Source of the DNA: Epiperipatus broadwayi
Taxonomy: Eukaryota > Onychophora > Udeonychophora > Euonychophora > Peripatidae
NCBI GenBank assembly: GCA_028023455.1
Contig: JAQFVV010012423.1
Location: 2,993,273 to 3,057,272, forward strand
DNA length: 64,000 nucleotides
Direction: 5' to 3'
Position 1 is the stretch's first letter, and each line of letters starts with the position of its first letter. Under the pieces are notes generated by a model. The model made no database searches. It saw only the letters and a list, made by a program, of their open reading frames with translations, and had not been told where the DNA came from. Both the position numbers and the translations under genes were made by a program. Below, piece by piece: positions 50,176 to 60,915 of the stretch.

Positions 50176-51329
50176 CCCAAACTTCAAATTCATTGTTGGT
50201 GATGTAATCAATACAAGAAAAAGTAAGGGTTGGAATAAAAATTATAACTGCAGTTATCAAAGCAAATAGTAACTGTAATGCAGATGATCATGAATGCAAA
50301 TGTCACTTTAATAATTTCTGGAAATCAATGATTCTACTTTAAAAGGAAAAGAAACTCTGTTAAATAAATGAACAAAAACTAAATCCAAGTGATCGATGAC
50401 TGCCATAAATTTACAAGTGATCAAATTGAAGCAACAACTATTAGTAATGGCACCAAGAACGCCTGCAGTTGAGATGATATACAAAGAAATACGAAATTGA
50501 GTAATAATCTCTCCAGAAACAAGAGATCATTAGTCTCCCAAATAAGACCATATGCAAAAAACTTTATCTACTAATGAAATTATGTTCCAACTGAATAGTA
50601 TACAGCTTAGTCTCTGGAGTAAAAGGGTGGTAAAAGTGTAATCAATTTAATTGTTTATATGTATTAATGGTTGTCATATGAGCATGAATTCATGTTAAAT
50701 GAATGTAAAAAAAATAAGATATAACATTTTGTGCACATATTGAACATGAAAAAAAAATGGCGACACACCATGGTAAGAAGCAATTTTAAATCTTTTTACG
50801 ATCGCCTTGATGCAGTCATAAGGGCATTTATTAAAGTATTGGCTCTTACATACCTTTGAAGGATTACTTTATTTAATTACAACCCCTCATGCCAACTCCC
50901 AGAAAGAGAAAAAAATATTCTCCCTCTTGAAAGGATATGCAAGGCCAATAATTATATGAAATATAGTAAAACAAACAAAAATCTAATAGAAATAAATACC
51001 ATAATGACTAAAGATTTAAATCCTGATAAGTTGGGATCCCATATGCCAGTTCAGTGTTCTCTTTATCCCAGGTAAAGAAATGGGAATCACAAAAGTCACG
51101 GAATTTATCTAATTATTTTATTATTAGAGAAAGAAATACAAATAGAGTATCAAAGTAGTAAGGCAATTCTAAAGATTATTGAATAAATATTTACTGAACC
51201 CCATAGCCCTTCAACAATTACAAAGACAAATACAACAATAATAAACTCCAATGCAATTAAAAATATATATGATAATATAATAGTTATTTTGATAAAAAAA
51301 TATATCCATGATACTGTAATAACAATTTT
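50176..51329. other. AT-rich DNA, nothing recognised
   Basis: No coding or RNA gene seen. Confidence 0.5.
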
Positions 51330-51610
51330 TATTTTACCTTCACTTTTAATAATACGTTGATGTGTTGCGGTGAAACTTTTTTATGTAAGAATTGGTAGGA
51401 TTTTTTTTATATATTCTAATTTGCAAATTGCATACATTTGCATATAACTAAAAATCTGAAAAGACTATGATTATGGAGCAAAAAGGGCTCTGAAAGCACT
51501 AAGTCTGCAAATTAGAATATATTTATATATATAAAGCCTACAAATTATTACATAAAAACGTTTTACCACAACGCATCAATGTATTATTAAAGAAATATAA
51601 TGTTAAAACA
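51330..51610. repeat. imperfect fold-back, about 100-bp arms
   Basis: Arms 51330-51426 and 51505-51610 match in inverted orientation (for example GATGTGTTGCGG with CCACAACGCATC). About 80 bases of spacer. Older than the two palindromes at 18.0 and 35.6 kb. Confidence 0.75.
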
Positions 51611-52199
51611 TAAAAAAAAAAAGAATCAATTAGTGAGAGATGGTGAGATGGTGGTCTGAGAATCATACCCTCACACATGAAATAGTAGATTAAATAAGAT
51701 TGATATTTTTATGCAAAGAAATATATAAATGAAAGATATATATCACACAAAAATATATATGAAATTAATAAAAATAGCGTGTTCCTTATCTTGCTTCTCT
51801 GGGCTCTGAGTAGACTATTCATCTGGTCATCACGGATGGTGAGGATTTTGATTTTTTTTGAACACAGCACTATATAGCAGCTTTCATAATCACTTGCTAG
51901 CTGGATCTAGGAGAGATTTCTGTTGGCAGGAGCAGAGCTGGGTGGGCGTGCTGAATGGGTTTCCTACCCCATAACCATTTCATGGATGAGAATAGACTTG
52001 TATTGCATGTTTAATCATAAATTTCTTCTCTGGTCAACAACCATCACTAATAGTAGGATTTTCTTCTTGGTTTATACAGCACGGGAACAGTTCTCTTTTA
52101 TTATCGTTTTTCAAATATGAGCACGCTCTGGTAAAAAAAACAGTTCTGCACCACCCTAATAATAATTTGTTAGTTTGAAATCATCTTATTAGTCTGAAA
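51611..52199. other. no recognised gene
   Basis: A 65-codon plus frame at 51923-52120 has no motif; it lies downstream of the decayed PLE on the other strand and may be its 3' region. Confidence 0.35.
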
Positions 52200-53460
52200 T
52201 CATCTTGAAGCCTACTCTTCACAACTCCTTGAATGGCTGACTGTTTGTCTCTGTAGGTTCAACTCCAACTCTCAAAGTTTACATAAGTTCAATAATATTG
52301 TTTCTTTCAGAGCAGATAACACTGGCTATGGTAGATAGGAAAGCATGGCCAGTGGCTCTCTCATGCTCAATGAAAATTGAATTGCCTTCAAGCTTAGTTT
52401 TAGTCCTGTTATAGAGGTATCTATGTTGAGCTCTGTTTGCAATGTTGGTTTTAGTTTATCCATAATATATTGCCATGCAATTTTTTTGGGGGCAGTGTAT
52501 ACAACTTGGGGGGTGAGTTTGGGTTTGATTGTCTTTGGTGTTATTGATAAGTCTATTGGTTATTAGGATGTGAACAGAAAGTGACTTCAAAGTCACATGA
52601 TAGTTTGTTAATAAGGCTTTTGGCTATTGAATGGATATATGGAATTAGGATTCTCAGTTTTCTTTCTTGTAATTATGGTTTATAAAAGAATTTATAACTT
52701 TTTTGTTAATAGATGATTGAGTGTATCCTATTTTTATTAAATCTGCAATATAATTAACAAGATTATTTCTTTTATCTGCCTCATATTTGCTTAGATTATG
52801 GTTCCTAAACATGAATGAAGAGAGGGCTGTGAGTGGGGCATGTAAAAATTAGGATGTGTCAGACCATGTACTTCCAAAGGTTTAACTCCCATTCAGTAGT
52901 CTAACCTATCTATATTTCTACTGACACATATATCGAGGTATTTAACCTGATTAGCTTGGTTTTCTTAAGTTGTAGTGAAGATGAGCTTAGTTGTATTCTG
53001 GAGGCTATTGTGGAGATTAGTAATGATGTCCTCTGGTGCTGCAATAAATATATCATCAATGTAACATGTGTATATCATGTGTGGAGTTGACCTAAAGAAT
53101 TTTCATAATGGTCAAGTACAACATTATACCTCTTAATGGGAGACCCATTGGCCAACTGTTGTGCATGTTAAACCATTTGTCCATGAAAATAGCAACTATA
53201 TTTAGATCAAGCCATTTTAAAAATTTCAATGATGAATTTGGCTCGTGTAGGTGGGCAGTTTTTTGCAATTAATGCATCACTGACTATTTCAATTGATTGT
53301 CTATGGTCAATGGAGCCATAAAGCTCAGTAACATCAAATGATGCCATTTTGAACATTGGTGATATGACCACATATTTAATTTTTTCTGCAAAATTGAATG
53401 ATGATTTGATGGTATTATTGCCAAAGCCTAATGTGTCGATGGGTTTGTTGATTCTATTTT
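52200..53460 (-). pseudogene. Penelope-like element, reverse transcriptase and GIY-YIG remnants
   Basis: The minus-strand translation shows MASFDVTELYGSID near 53345-53305 (motif A region), LANGSPIKRYNVVLDHYEN near 53150 (the GSP motif B region), and CYIDDIFIAAPED near 53070-53030 (motif C with intact Asp-Asp). About 600 bases further, QTKTNIANRAQHRYLYNRTK and HERATGHAF near 52440-52340 match the second half of a PLE GIY-YIG domain. Several frameshifts and stops break it, so it is inactive. The order RT then GIY-YIG is diagnostic for PLEs. Confidence 0.75.
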
Positions 53461-53719
53461 ATTTTAGATTACACTAAGTATATCTTACCTGTTAACCTTT
53501 AGTAAATTCATAGTTATTTCTCCCCTGTTATCAATGTTAATACTATAATCATATGTTAGAGTCATATAAATGTTAGTACTAGAATGAATTTAATTCGTCA
53601 TTACCATTATAAGTCAGTATCCCCCAGAGCCATTATCTAATTTTGAATCCTTGGTTTTCCTCTGGTTAGTCCCTTGCCCTCACAGGTTGATTCATTATTC
53701 TTCCACTGGATCTGTGGAT
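53461..53719. other. junction between PLE and Gypsy remnants
   Basis: Nothing recognised; possibly the PLE N-terminal region, too decayed to read. Confidence 0.4.
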
Positions 53720-55780
53720 AGATCTGGATTTTGATGACACTCACCTGCAATGGCCATGACCTGTAAGGTCTGCTCCTGAATTTTTGGGCTGCATCAGTAC
53801 TGGATAATGACTTAATATGTCAGCTACCACGTTTTCAGGGCCCGGACAATATATCATGCTATAGTTAAATATTTGCAAAGCCAGGCTCCACCTTGTAAGT
53901 CTGTCATTAGTTAAGAAGCTCTTATTAAAAAAATTTCAGATATTTGTGGTCCATATTGATGATGACTTAAATCCACAGGAATTTCTGGCATACCCACACT
54001 ATACAAAGGGTTTCTTATTCTGTCGTGTAATTAACTTAAGCCCCTCTTAGAGTGTGACTGTTGAAGAATAGGACTTGGTGATGACCAACACTATCTACTT
54101 GGAAAAGTGCTCCCCCCAATCCCTTTCTGCTACTGTCCATCTGGATATAAAATGGATATTTGAAGTTGGGGTGAAGAAGCAGGACATTATTGAGAAATTT
54201 CTTCTTTTTAGTGCTGGAGTCTTGGTCATGAATGGTAGTTCACTTCCATTTCTGACCCTTCCTCAGCAAATACACCAACTTGGCTGTTTGATGAGCAAAA
54301 CTTGGGTGAGTCCCAAGAACGAGTGAACATGCCTTTTGGTTGTCAGTTTTGGGAATTTGTTGATCGCCTCTATCATATCAGGGTGCATCTTGATGCCATG
54401 TTCATTGATTAGATGGCCAAGGAAATATATTTCCTTAATGGCAAAAAAAACTCCAAATTGATCATAATATTTTCATGGGTGCATTCGTGGAAAAATGTCT
54501 AAATATTTCCAAATGTTTAGTGGGATTTTTTGATGAGATGGCTATGCCATTGACATTTCCAAATGTTCAGTGGGATTTTTTGATGAGATGGCTATGTCAT
54601 TGACATAGCAAATCATGTTTTCTGCATATCTTTGAACAAAACCTAACTCAGACACTGCATAAGTCCAGCATCACTGTTGATGAGTGTAAAAGATACTCTT
54701 TTGAAAACATGAGTCTGTCCATCAAAGTGAAACTTGGTATACTTCCGATCGCATGAGTCCAGTACCATCTGCCAATAACTGGCAGTGATGTCCAAGGTGG
54801 AAAACAAGGTCTGTCTGGCTAATTGGACAAGTATTTCATGAGTCAATGGCAGCACATTTCTTTCAAGAATAGTCGTACTGTTTAATCTCTGGGCATCAAG
54901 GCATAAACAAAGATTACCATTTTTCTTTTTAATGACTATCAGGGGGTTGTTATTTGGGAACAGACTTTGCTCAATGATATCTGACTCCATCACTTGATGG
55001 ATCTGTCTTTCCATTTCCTCATGAAATTGGAACAGGATCAGATAAGTCCTTGTTTGGATGTATGATTCTTCTCTTATTCAAATTCGGTTTGTGTAGCCCC
55101 TGATTTTTCCTGGAATATTGAGAACACACTCAGATGATCCTCTAGAATTTATTTTGTCTGCTGCCAGTCCCTAGGTTCCATCAATGCTAATTCATTGACT
55201 TTTATGGCTATGAGTGCCAAGTCTACAGGCTGTATAGAACAACTCACACTTATGGTAGATAGCTGCATTTGCATGTTAAACTTTATGAGTTCCTTGTGTA
55301 GTCTACAAATGTGATTGGGGTAATCAATGATACAGTTGTTTTGGGTCAAGATCTTGGACTCCAATACAATGTCATGTACTACTCCTGACATCAGCAGGAA
55401 GGTATGGCTGATTTACTTACAATGTAACCCAATTTTTAACCAGGTCTGATAGTTTTTGCTTGTAGTCTTTCTTCTGTTGGCCACTACCAATTTAATGGGG
55501 TGAGTAGCAAATTACATCAAAGCCTGTTCTTGATCCTTGTGAACTTATACTTTTGAAATAATGGATACTTGGCTTCCAGAATCCAGTAATGCCAATATAT
55601 AGTGGATGCCTATGCTGATACTAATAATTGGATACACTTTTAAAGGTCCACCTGCTGGTAGGTCTTCCATTTTATGAACGATTGTGGTTATGGCATCCTT
55701 AATATGGGTCAGATGGTTCCTCTCCCTATTTGGATGCTGCAGGTAGGAATAATCTTTTGGAGTCATAGGACATTCCAAAA
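53720..55780 (-). pseudogene. Gypsy-type pol: protease, reverse transcriptase, RNase H
   Basis: Read right to left. Protease with ALLDSGSQVS (frame 55778-55545). Reverse transcriptase with NNPLIVIKKKNGNLCLCLDA and FSTLDITASYWQ (frame 55014-54643). Motif C lies in another frame and reads YVND (54607-54596) where Gypsy elements have Y-x-D-D. RNase H remnants: MDSSRKGLGGALFQ near 54145 and RLTRWSLALQIFNY...CPGPENVVADILS near 53910-53810. Frameshifts, a 50-bp duplication and the lost Asp make it dead. No integrase was recognised further left, and no LTRs pair with it. Confidence 0.85.
54505..54604. repeat. 50-bp tandem duplication inside Gypsy pol
   Basis: Two 50-base units (54505-54554 and 54555-54604) starting ATTTCCAAATGTT. 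It duplicates the segment just after motif C of the reverse transcriptase. Confidence 0.9.
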
Positions 55781-56700
55781 CCTTTCCATCATAGCTTTTT
55801 TTTTACTGTATCTCTTCGATATCAGTAATACAGCTTGCCAACATCATTCTCTGCAACCAGGCTAGCATACTATACCATATTGAACTGATGGTATGAGCAT
55901 CTGAGTACAAAAATATTGTTGAAGAACAGAATTTAGATACTTGGAATAAAAAAATTATGTACGAGTCTCCTTATGGTTTACTTTGTATTTCTCTGCCAAT
56001 AGAGTATGTAGGATGCTATTCTGGTGCTCCTTGTTCCAATAACTTTGCAGTAGCGATGTTCTGTAATCACCAAATGTCATAGGTTTGTCTTGATTTATAT
56101 CCATTACTATACTCGGGTCAGACTTCATACTGTTACTTCAATTATCATTCTCCATCTAAGTGGCATTCTCAGATTCACTTTTTCCACTGTCATCACTATC
56201 TATCTCTTGGACCTTTGTTTCACTTTTTCCACTGTCATCACTATCTATCTCTTGGACCTTTGTTTCACTTGTTTAAGGCTGTGTAGATTTTTTTTTAGAA
56301 TTTTTTTTATTCACAACCGAATATTCACCTTCCCCCCATTCCCTGAATCATCTCCTGCTTATTACCAGCTTGTTTACTCCTAAACTTTCTGTAATCACTA
56401 AATGCCATAGGTTTGTCTTGATTTATATCTATTACTATACTTGGATCAGACTTCATACTGTTACTTCCATTATCATTCTCCATCTAAGTGGCATTCTCAG
56501 CTTCACTTTTTCCAGTGTCATCTCTATCTATCTCTTGGACCTTTGTTTCACTTGTTTAAGGCTGCATAGATTTTTTTTTAAATTTTTTTTTATTCACAAC
56601 AGAATATTCACCTTCCCCCATTCCCTGAACCATCTCCTGCTTATTACCAGCTTGTTTACTCCCAAACTTTCTTATATCTATCGTGCTCTTTCTTTATTAT
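55781..56700 (-). pseudogene. upstream part of the Gypsy element (gag-like)
   Basis: Minus-strand frames upstream of the protease give an acidic, Ser/Asp-rich stretch (EIDSDDSGKSESENA) and PSIVMDINQDKPMTFGDYRT. It may be the C-terminal gag or gag-pol junction; no zinc knuckle was seen. It is duplicated in tandem (see next entry). The assignment rests mainly on position. Confidence 0.4.
56061..56672. repeat. tandem duplication, period 328, with nested 45-bp duplication
   Basis: 56061-56388 recurs from 56389 to about 56672. The left unit alone has an internal 45-base duplication (56176 and 56221). The plus-strand frames here are by-products. Confidence 0.85.
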
Positions 56701-57324
56701 GCTAACCTGTTTTAATTATCACTATGACTTATATTACCCCTCAGTTACAATAACACTTAAAAAAATTAATAATACTACATATATACATAAAAAGAAATTT
56801 TACCCATGCTTTATTTCTTTTACTCTTGTACTTGAAATGATCTCATAATTTCTTTATTAGCTAGTTGCATTGACATGATATAAAAAACAAAATGATACTC
56901 TATATTACCCCATTACTCAAGCTTGAATCTTAAGTTTACAAAAATCATGTTATTTGATCATATACCTGTTGGAAAATTTATACTAGGATGCCAGCCAACA
57001 TAATACCTGATCCACAATTTACAAAGTAATATCTGGGTCACCCAAGCTCATACATATTAAATAAGTGAATAATATAGTTTAATTCTCACTTACCTTCATC
57101 CATCCCACACATCCCGGTGTAAGGAAAAAAAATGTGGACAAAAAAAAGTATATAATTTTTTTTAAAACTTATATAGTATCATGGCTAGAGTAAATAATGG
57201 TAATCAGGGTTATGTGAACTAAATGTTTATATATTGAGACCTCATGTTGCAGGCATCAAGCCTGGAAAGCAAAACCCTGTATGTCTCAGATTTGTATTTC
57301 ATTCAACAAGACCCAGAATCTGAA
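56701..57324. other. AT-rich DNA, nothing recognised
   Basis: No gene or clear repeat. Confidence 0.5.
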
Positions 57325-57545
57325 CAATTATATGCCAAAGTTAGTTAGATTAAATTATTTTAGTTTTCCATTCCCTTTTTTGTTTATTTAAATTTGAAGA
57401 AGCACATATTTCATAGTATTGGCATTTGATAATTTTATATTTATTAGTATCAATAAAGTCATAGTTACTTCCTTGAAGTAGGAGGTTTCACTCATGGAGA
57501 CAATTGACCTGTTAGCTTACAGTCTTCGTGGTAGTAATTAAGTGG
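57325..57545 (-). repeat. 250-bp repeat family, inverted copy
   Basis: Reverse-complement relative of 58051-58297, diverged and lacking one end. Non-coding. Confidence 0.7.
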
Positions 57546-58050
57546 AGTTAAACAATGGAAACCAAAAATCATGTTAAAAGCATTCTGGAGGGGATGGTAA
57601 GGTGGCATATTGATAAACTGGCTCAAGACTTTTGTAAAAAAGAAAAGTGTAGGTCGGAGAGGGGGAATTATTTTTATAAAAAAAAAAGAAATACATTTTT
57701 TTTTAGAAAAGGAGAAAAGTGGTAAAAAGAGAAAGAACAGTTACAGCAAGGATGGTAGAAAGAAAAAAAGTGTTTAATAAAAGCTAATAATAATGGACAC
57801 CACCGAAATGCTGAGGTAGAAATATACGTGCAAGTTTGTTAAACCTGCTCTCAGAGTATAGCTGATCTATACCACTCTTTCAAGATGACCCAGACCCATG
57901 AAGACTCCAGCCATATAAATTAGTTCAGAAAAGTAATCCTGGATCTCCAGAACAACTGGAATTTTTGTGACATAATTCAGAATAACAGACTTTGCCCATC
58001 CTGAATGAATTCTCAGACTCAGATTCATATTAAACTATTATTTATCTGCA
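57546..58050. other. spacer between repeat copies
   Basis: Purine-rich, A-tract-rich sequence; no gene recognised. Confidence 0.45.
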
Positions 58051-58297
58051 AGTTCAGTGAATATAACCCCTGGGAATTACTACTGTGAATACTGTAAGCT
58101 TACAGGTCAATTGTCTTCACAAGTGAGACCTCAAACTTCAAGATGGTAACTATGACTTTATTGATACTAATAAGTATAAAATTACGGAATACCAATACTA
58201 AGAAATATGTGCTTATTCAAATTTAAGAAAAGGGAAAACTAAAATAATTTAATCTCCTGTAAACTTTGGTGTATAATTGCCCTCCTTCATACGAGTC
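58051..58297 (+). mobile_element. 250-bp repeat family, copy 1
   Basis: Starts AGTTCAGTGAATATAAC and ends CATACGAGTC. Same sequence as 58511-58759 with a few changes. Short, non-coding, no obvious terminal inverted repeats. Confidence 0.7.
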
Positions 58298-58371
58298 TTA
58301 TTACCATTGTATTTATATAAACATCACATGACCACTGCTTCTTATGTTTGTGTCTAACTGTTTTAAAACAG

Positions 58372-58510
58372 GCACAATTCACAGCAAACTAGAGTAATCA
58401 TGGACACCAGAAGGCTTGTGCATAAAATCCTCATCTAGTGCCTACTCATCCAATATCCTCAAACTAATTTCTGGCTTGTGGCCTTCGTCAGTTAGGAGGC
58501 TTGGATCTGA
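58372..58510 (-). repeat. hammerhead unit, minus strand, interrupted
   Basis: Matches the minus unit at 30180-30290. Homology breaks at 58510 after TTGGATCTGA and resumes at 58760 with GAGCACTGCACC, so the 250-bp repeat was inserted into it. Confidence 0.75.
58456..58498 (-). ncRNA. hammerhead ribozyme motif, degraded
   Basis: CTGACGA (58491-58485), helix II GGC/GCC with loop CACAA, GAAAT, TA and triplet GTT. The C after GAAA is T and helix I has a mismatch. Probably weak or inactive. Confidence 0.5.
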
Positions 58511-58759
58511 AGTTCAGTGAATGTAACTCCTGGGAATTACTACTGTGAATACTTTAAGCTTACAGGTCAATCATTTCCACAAGTGAAACCTCTAACTTCA
58601 AGATGGTAACTATGACTTTATTGATACTAATAAATATAAAATTTACCAAATATCAATACTAAAAAATATGTGCTTATTCAAATTTAAAAAAAAAGGAAAA
58701 CTAAAATAATTTAATCTCCTGTAAACTTTGGTGTATAATTGCCCTCCTTCATATGAGTC
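58511..58759 (+). mobile_element. 250-bp repeat family, copy 2, inserted in a hammerhead unit
   Basis: Precise insertion: the host unit is continuous in the 30.2-kb copy and split here. It begins AGTTCAGTGAATG and ends ATATGAGTC. The clean edges define the element as mobile or duplicated. Class unknown. Confidence 0.7.
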
Positions 58760-58997
58760 GTAGAGCACTGCACCTAGATCTCAGGATCTAATGCAACTCT
58801 GACTAATAGGATAGTTATGGCTATGGTTATTATAGAACCAAAGACACCAAATATATAAGCTAATGGGCTGGATTGAAAACATTAAGATGTTTTCAATTTA
58901 AGACTCATAATTTTGTAGTTAAGTGGAGATTAAAGGTGGCTGCTGGAGGTTTGCATTAGATCCTAAGATCTAGGTGCAGTGCTCTCAGTTTCAAGGC

Positions 58998-59039
58998 TCC
59001 TCACTGATGAATGCCATAAGTGAGAAACTAGTCTGGGGA
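58998..59039 (+). ncRNA. type I hammerhead motif, helix II degraded
   Basis: CTGATGA at 59004-59010, GAAAC at 59024-59028, GTC at 59031-59033. Helix I TCCTCA/TGGGGA is intact, but helix II (ATGCCATAAGTGA) pairs poorly. Confidence 0.6.
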
Positions 59040-59451
59040 TATTGGATGAGTAGGCACTAGATGGGGATTTTATGCACAACCCTTCTGGCATCCATTGATT
59101 ACTCTAACTTGCTGTGTGTGGCAATAGATATAGTGAGTTTTGCCTGTTTTAAAACAGTTATACACAGGCAAAAGTGGTCATCATGTGATGTTTATTGGCT
59201 TAAAAACCAATTCTGCCTAATAGGATAGTGGTGGCTATGATTATTAAAGAACCAAAGGCACCAAAATGTAGGGGGTACTAAACTGAAGTTTAGACCCATA
59301 TGACTACATAAGCTAATGGGCTTGGATTGAAAACATTAAATGTTTTCCAATTTATGACTCATAGTTTTGCAGTTAAGTGGAGATAAAAGATGGCTACTGG
59401 AGGGTTGGATTAGATCCTAAGATCTAGGTGCAGTTCTCTCAGCTTCAAGGC

Positions 59452-59493
59452 TTCTCACTGACGAAGGCCACAAGCCAGAAACTAGTATGGGGA
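59452..59493 (+). ncRNA. type I hammerhead ribozyme motif
   Basis: CTGACGA at 59458-59464, GGC/GCC helix II with an A-A mismatch at its base, GAAAC, and triplet GTA at 59485-59487, which is an allowed NUH site. Helix I TTCTCA/TGGGGA has G-U pairs. Confidence 0.65.
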
Positions 59494-59896
59494 TATTGGA
59501 TGAGTAGGCACTAGATGGGGATTTTATGCACAACCCTTCTGGAATCTATTGATTACTCGAACTTGCTGTGTGTGACAATACGTATAGTGAATTTTGCATG
59601 TTTTTTAAAACAGTTATACACAGGCAAAAGTGGTGGTCATGTAATGTTTATTGACTTAAAAACCAATACTGCCTAACATGATAATGGTGGCTATGGTTAT
59701 TAAAGAAGCAAAGACACCAAAATGTATGGGTACTGAACTGAGGTTTAGATCCATATGACTATATAAGATAATGGGGTTGGATTTAATGTTTTCAATCTTA
59801 GACTCATAGTTTTGTAGTTAAATGGAGATAAAAGGTGGCTGCTGGAGGTTTGCATTAGATCCTAAGATCTAGGTGCAGTGCTCTCAGTTTCAAGGC

Positions 59897-59938
59897 TCCT
59901 CACTGACGAAGGCTACAAGCCAGAAACTAGTCTGGGAA
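59897..59938 (+). ncRNA. type I hammerhead ribozyme motif
   Basis: CTGACGA at 59903-59909, helix II GGC/GCC with loop TACAA and a mismatch at its base, GAAAC at 59923-59927, GTC at 59930-59932, helix I TCCTCA/TGGGAA. Confidence 0.68.
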
Positions 59939-60043
59939 TATTAGATGAGTAGGCACTATATGGGGATTTTACGCACAAGCCTTACTCTAGCATGCTGTGT
60001 GTGGCAATACGTATAGTGAGTTTTGCCTGTTTTAAAATTGTAT

Positions 60044-60677
60044 TTATATGTTGTGTATTTGTATTGTGTGATCGAGTTATTAACCTGTATGTAAAATAAT
60101 AAATATTTTTTTTAAACTATTAATAGATTGTAATTTAAATTATGAGGTCCATTCAATCTCAACATGTTAGTTATTGCTTATAATGGCTTACTAATATTCC
60201 TGGCCACATATCTCGCAAATGGCATTTTTCAGGTTAGCCATCTTTCATCATTATAGTTAACTATAAAGCTACTAAGTCCAAAATGAAAACAGATGTCTTC
60301 AATCTGTCAGATCTCATCCTGCCTTTAAATGATGGACTAGTTCATATTTCATCATATCTAGATCAGATTGATCATTCATTGTCTCTTTTACCAATGTATA
60401 CACAAATAGATAGTGCATTGTCAATGGCAAGAATGGATCAATAGGGAATGATGCTCTCTGAATCTGAATGTTTCAGTTAGGAATGAGGCTCTGGCAATAA
60501 ATAGTCAAGCCTTTTGAAGATAGAGAACTACAAGTACAATGCTGAAAGACAGAATGGTTGTTAAGCAAAAGAAATGACGCAGCAAGAAAAGTTCATGTTC
60601 AAAACTGGAAGCTTCTAGAACCAAATGCCAACATGAGGCAAATTGACAATACAGCCAAACAAATCACCAAACCTACT
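60044..60677. other. no recognised gene
   Basis: A 67-codon plus frame at 60558-60761 (NWKLLEPNANMRQIDNTAKQ) is not AT-driven and could be a mobile-element remnant; no family is recognised. Confidence 0.35.
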
Positions 60678-60915
60678 CAGCAGGCAGTCTATCATAATTC
60701 AGCTGGAAGTGGTAAGAACTACAAGGGCACACGCAGTCCCTTCTTCCACAATTCACCCTAGAATTAGGAGTTATACCTCACCAAAATTAGCAGGTGGAGT
60801 ATAATCATTGTAAATATGCAAAAGAATATTCATTTTTATGTATTATTTATAAATATATTATAAAATGTATTTACACGTGTTTGTGTTTATGTAATTATTT
60901 CACAATAAATACGAC
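60678..60915 (+). repeat. 240-bp direct repeat, copy 1
   Basis: From AGCAGGCAGTCTATC to AATAAATACGAC, matching 62138-62375. It contains CACCCTAGAATTAGGAGTTATACC. Ends with an AATAAA. Confidence 0.7.

Larger units (their letters stand above)
58760..60043 (+). repeat. array of hammerhead-bearing units, period about 450 bp
   Basis: A short remainder of the minus unit (58760-58800) leads into plus-strand units with hammerheads at 59004, 59458 and 59903 (box 1 starts), spaced 454 and 445 bases. Every unit carries GATCCTAAGATCTAGGTGCAG before the hammerhead and TTTTGCCTGTTTTAAAA-like sequence after it. No shared coding frame. Together with 30.1-31.0 kb this is one dispersed and tandem family. Confidence 0.85.

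Noticed and set aside
58760-60043. CRISPR-like or satellite reading of the tandem array
   Set aside because: Units of 450 bp with hammerhead cores do not fit CRISPR spacing, and only a few units are present, so a plain satellite is less informative than a retrozyme-like reading.
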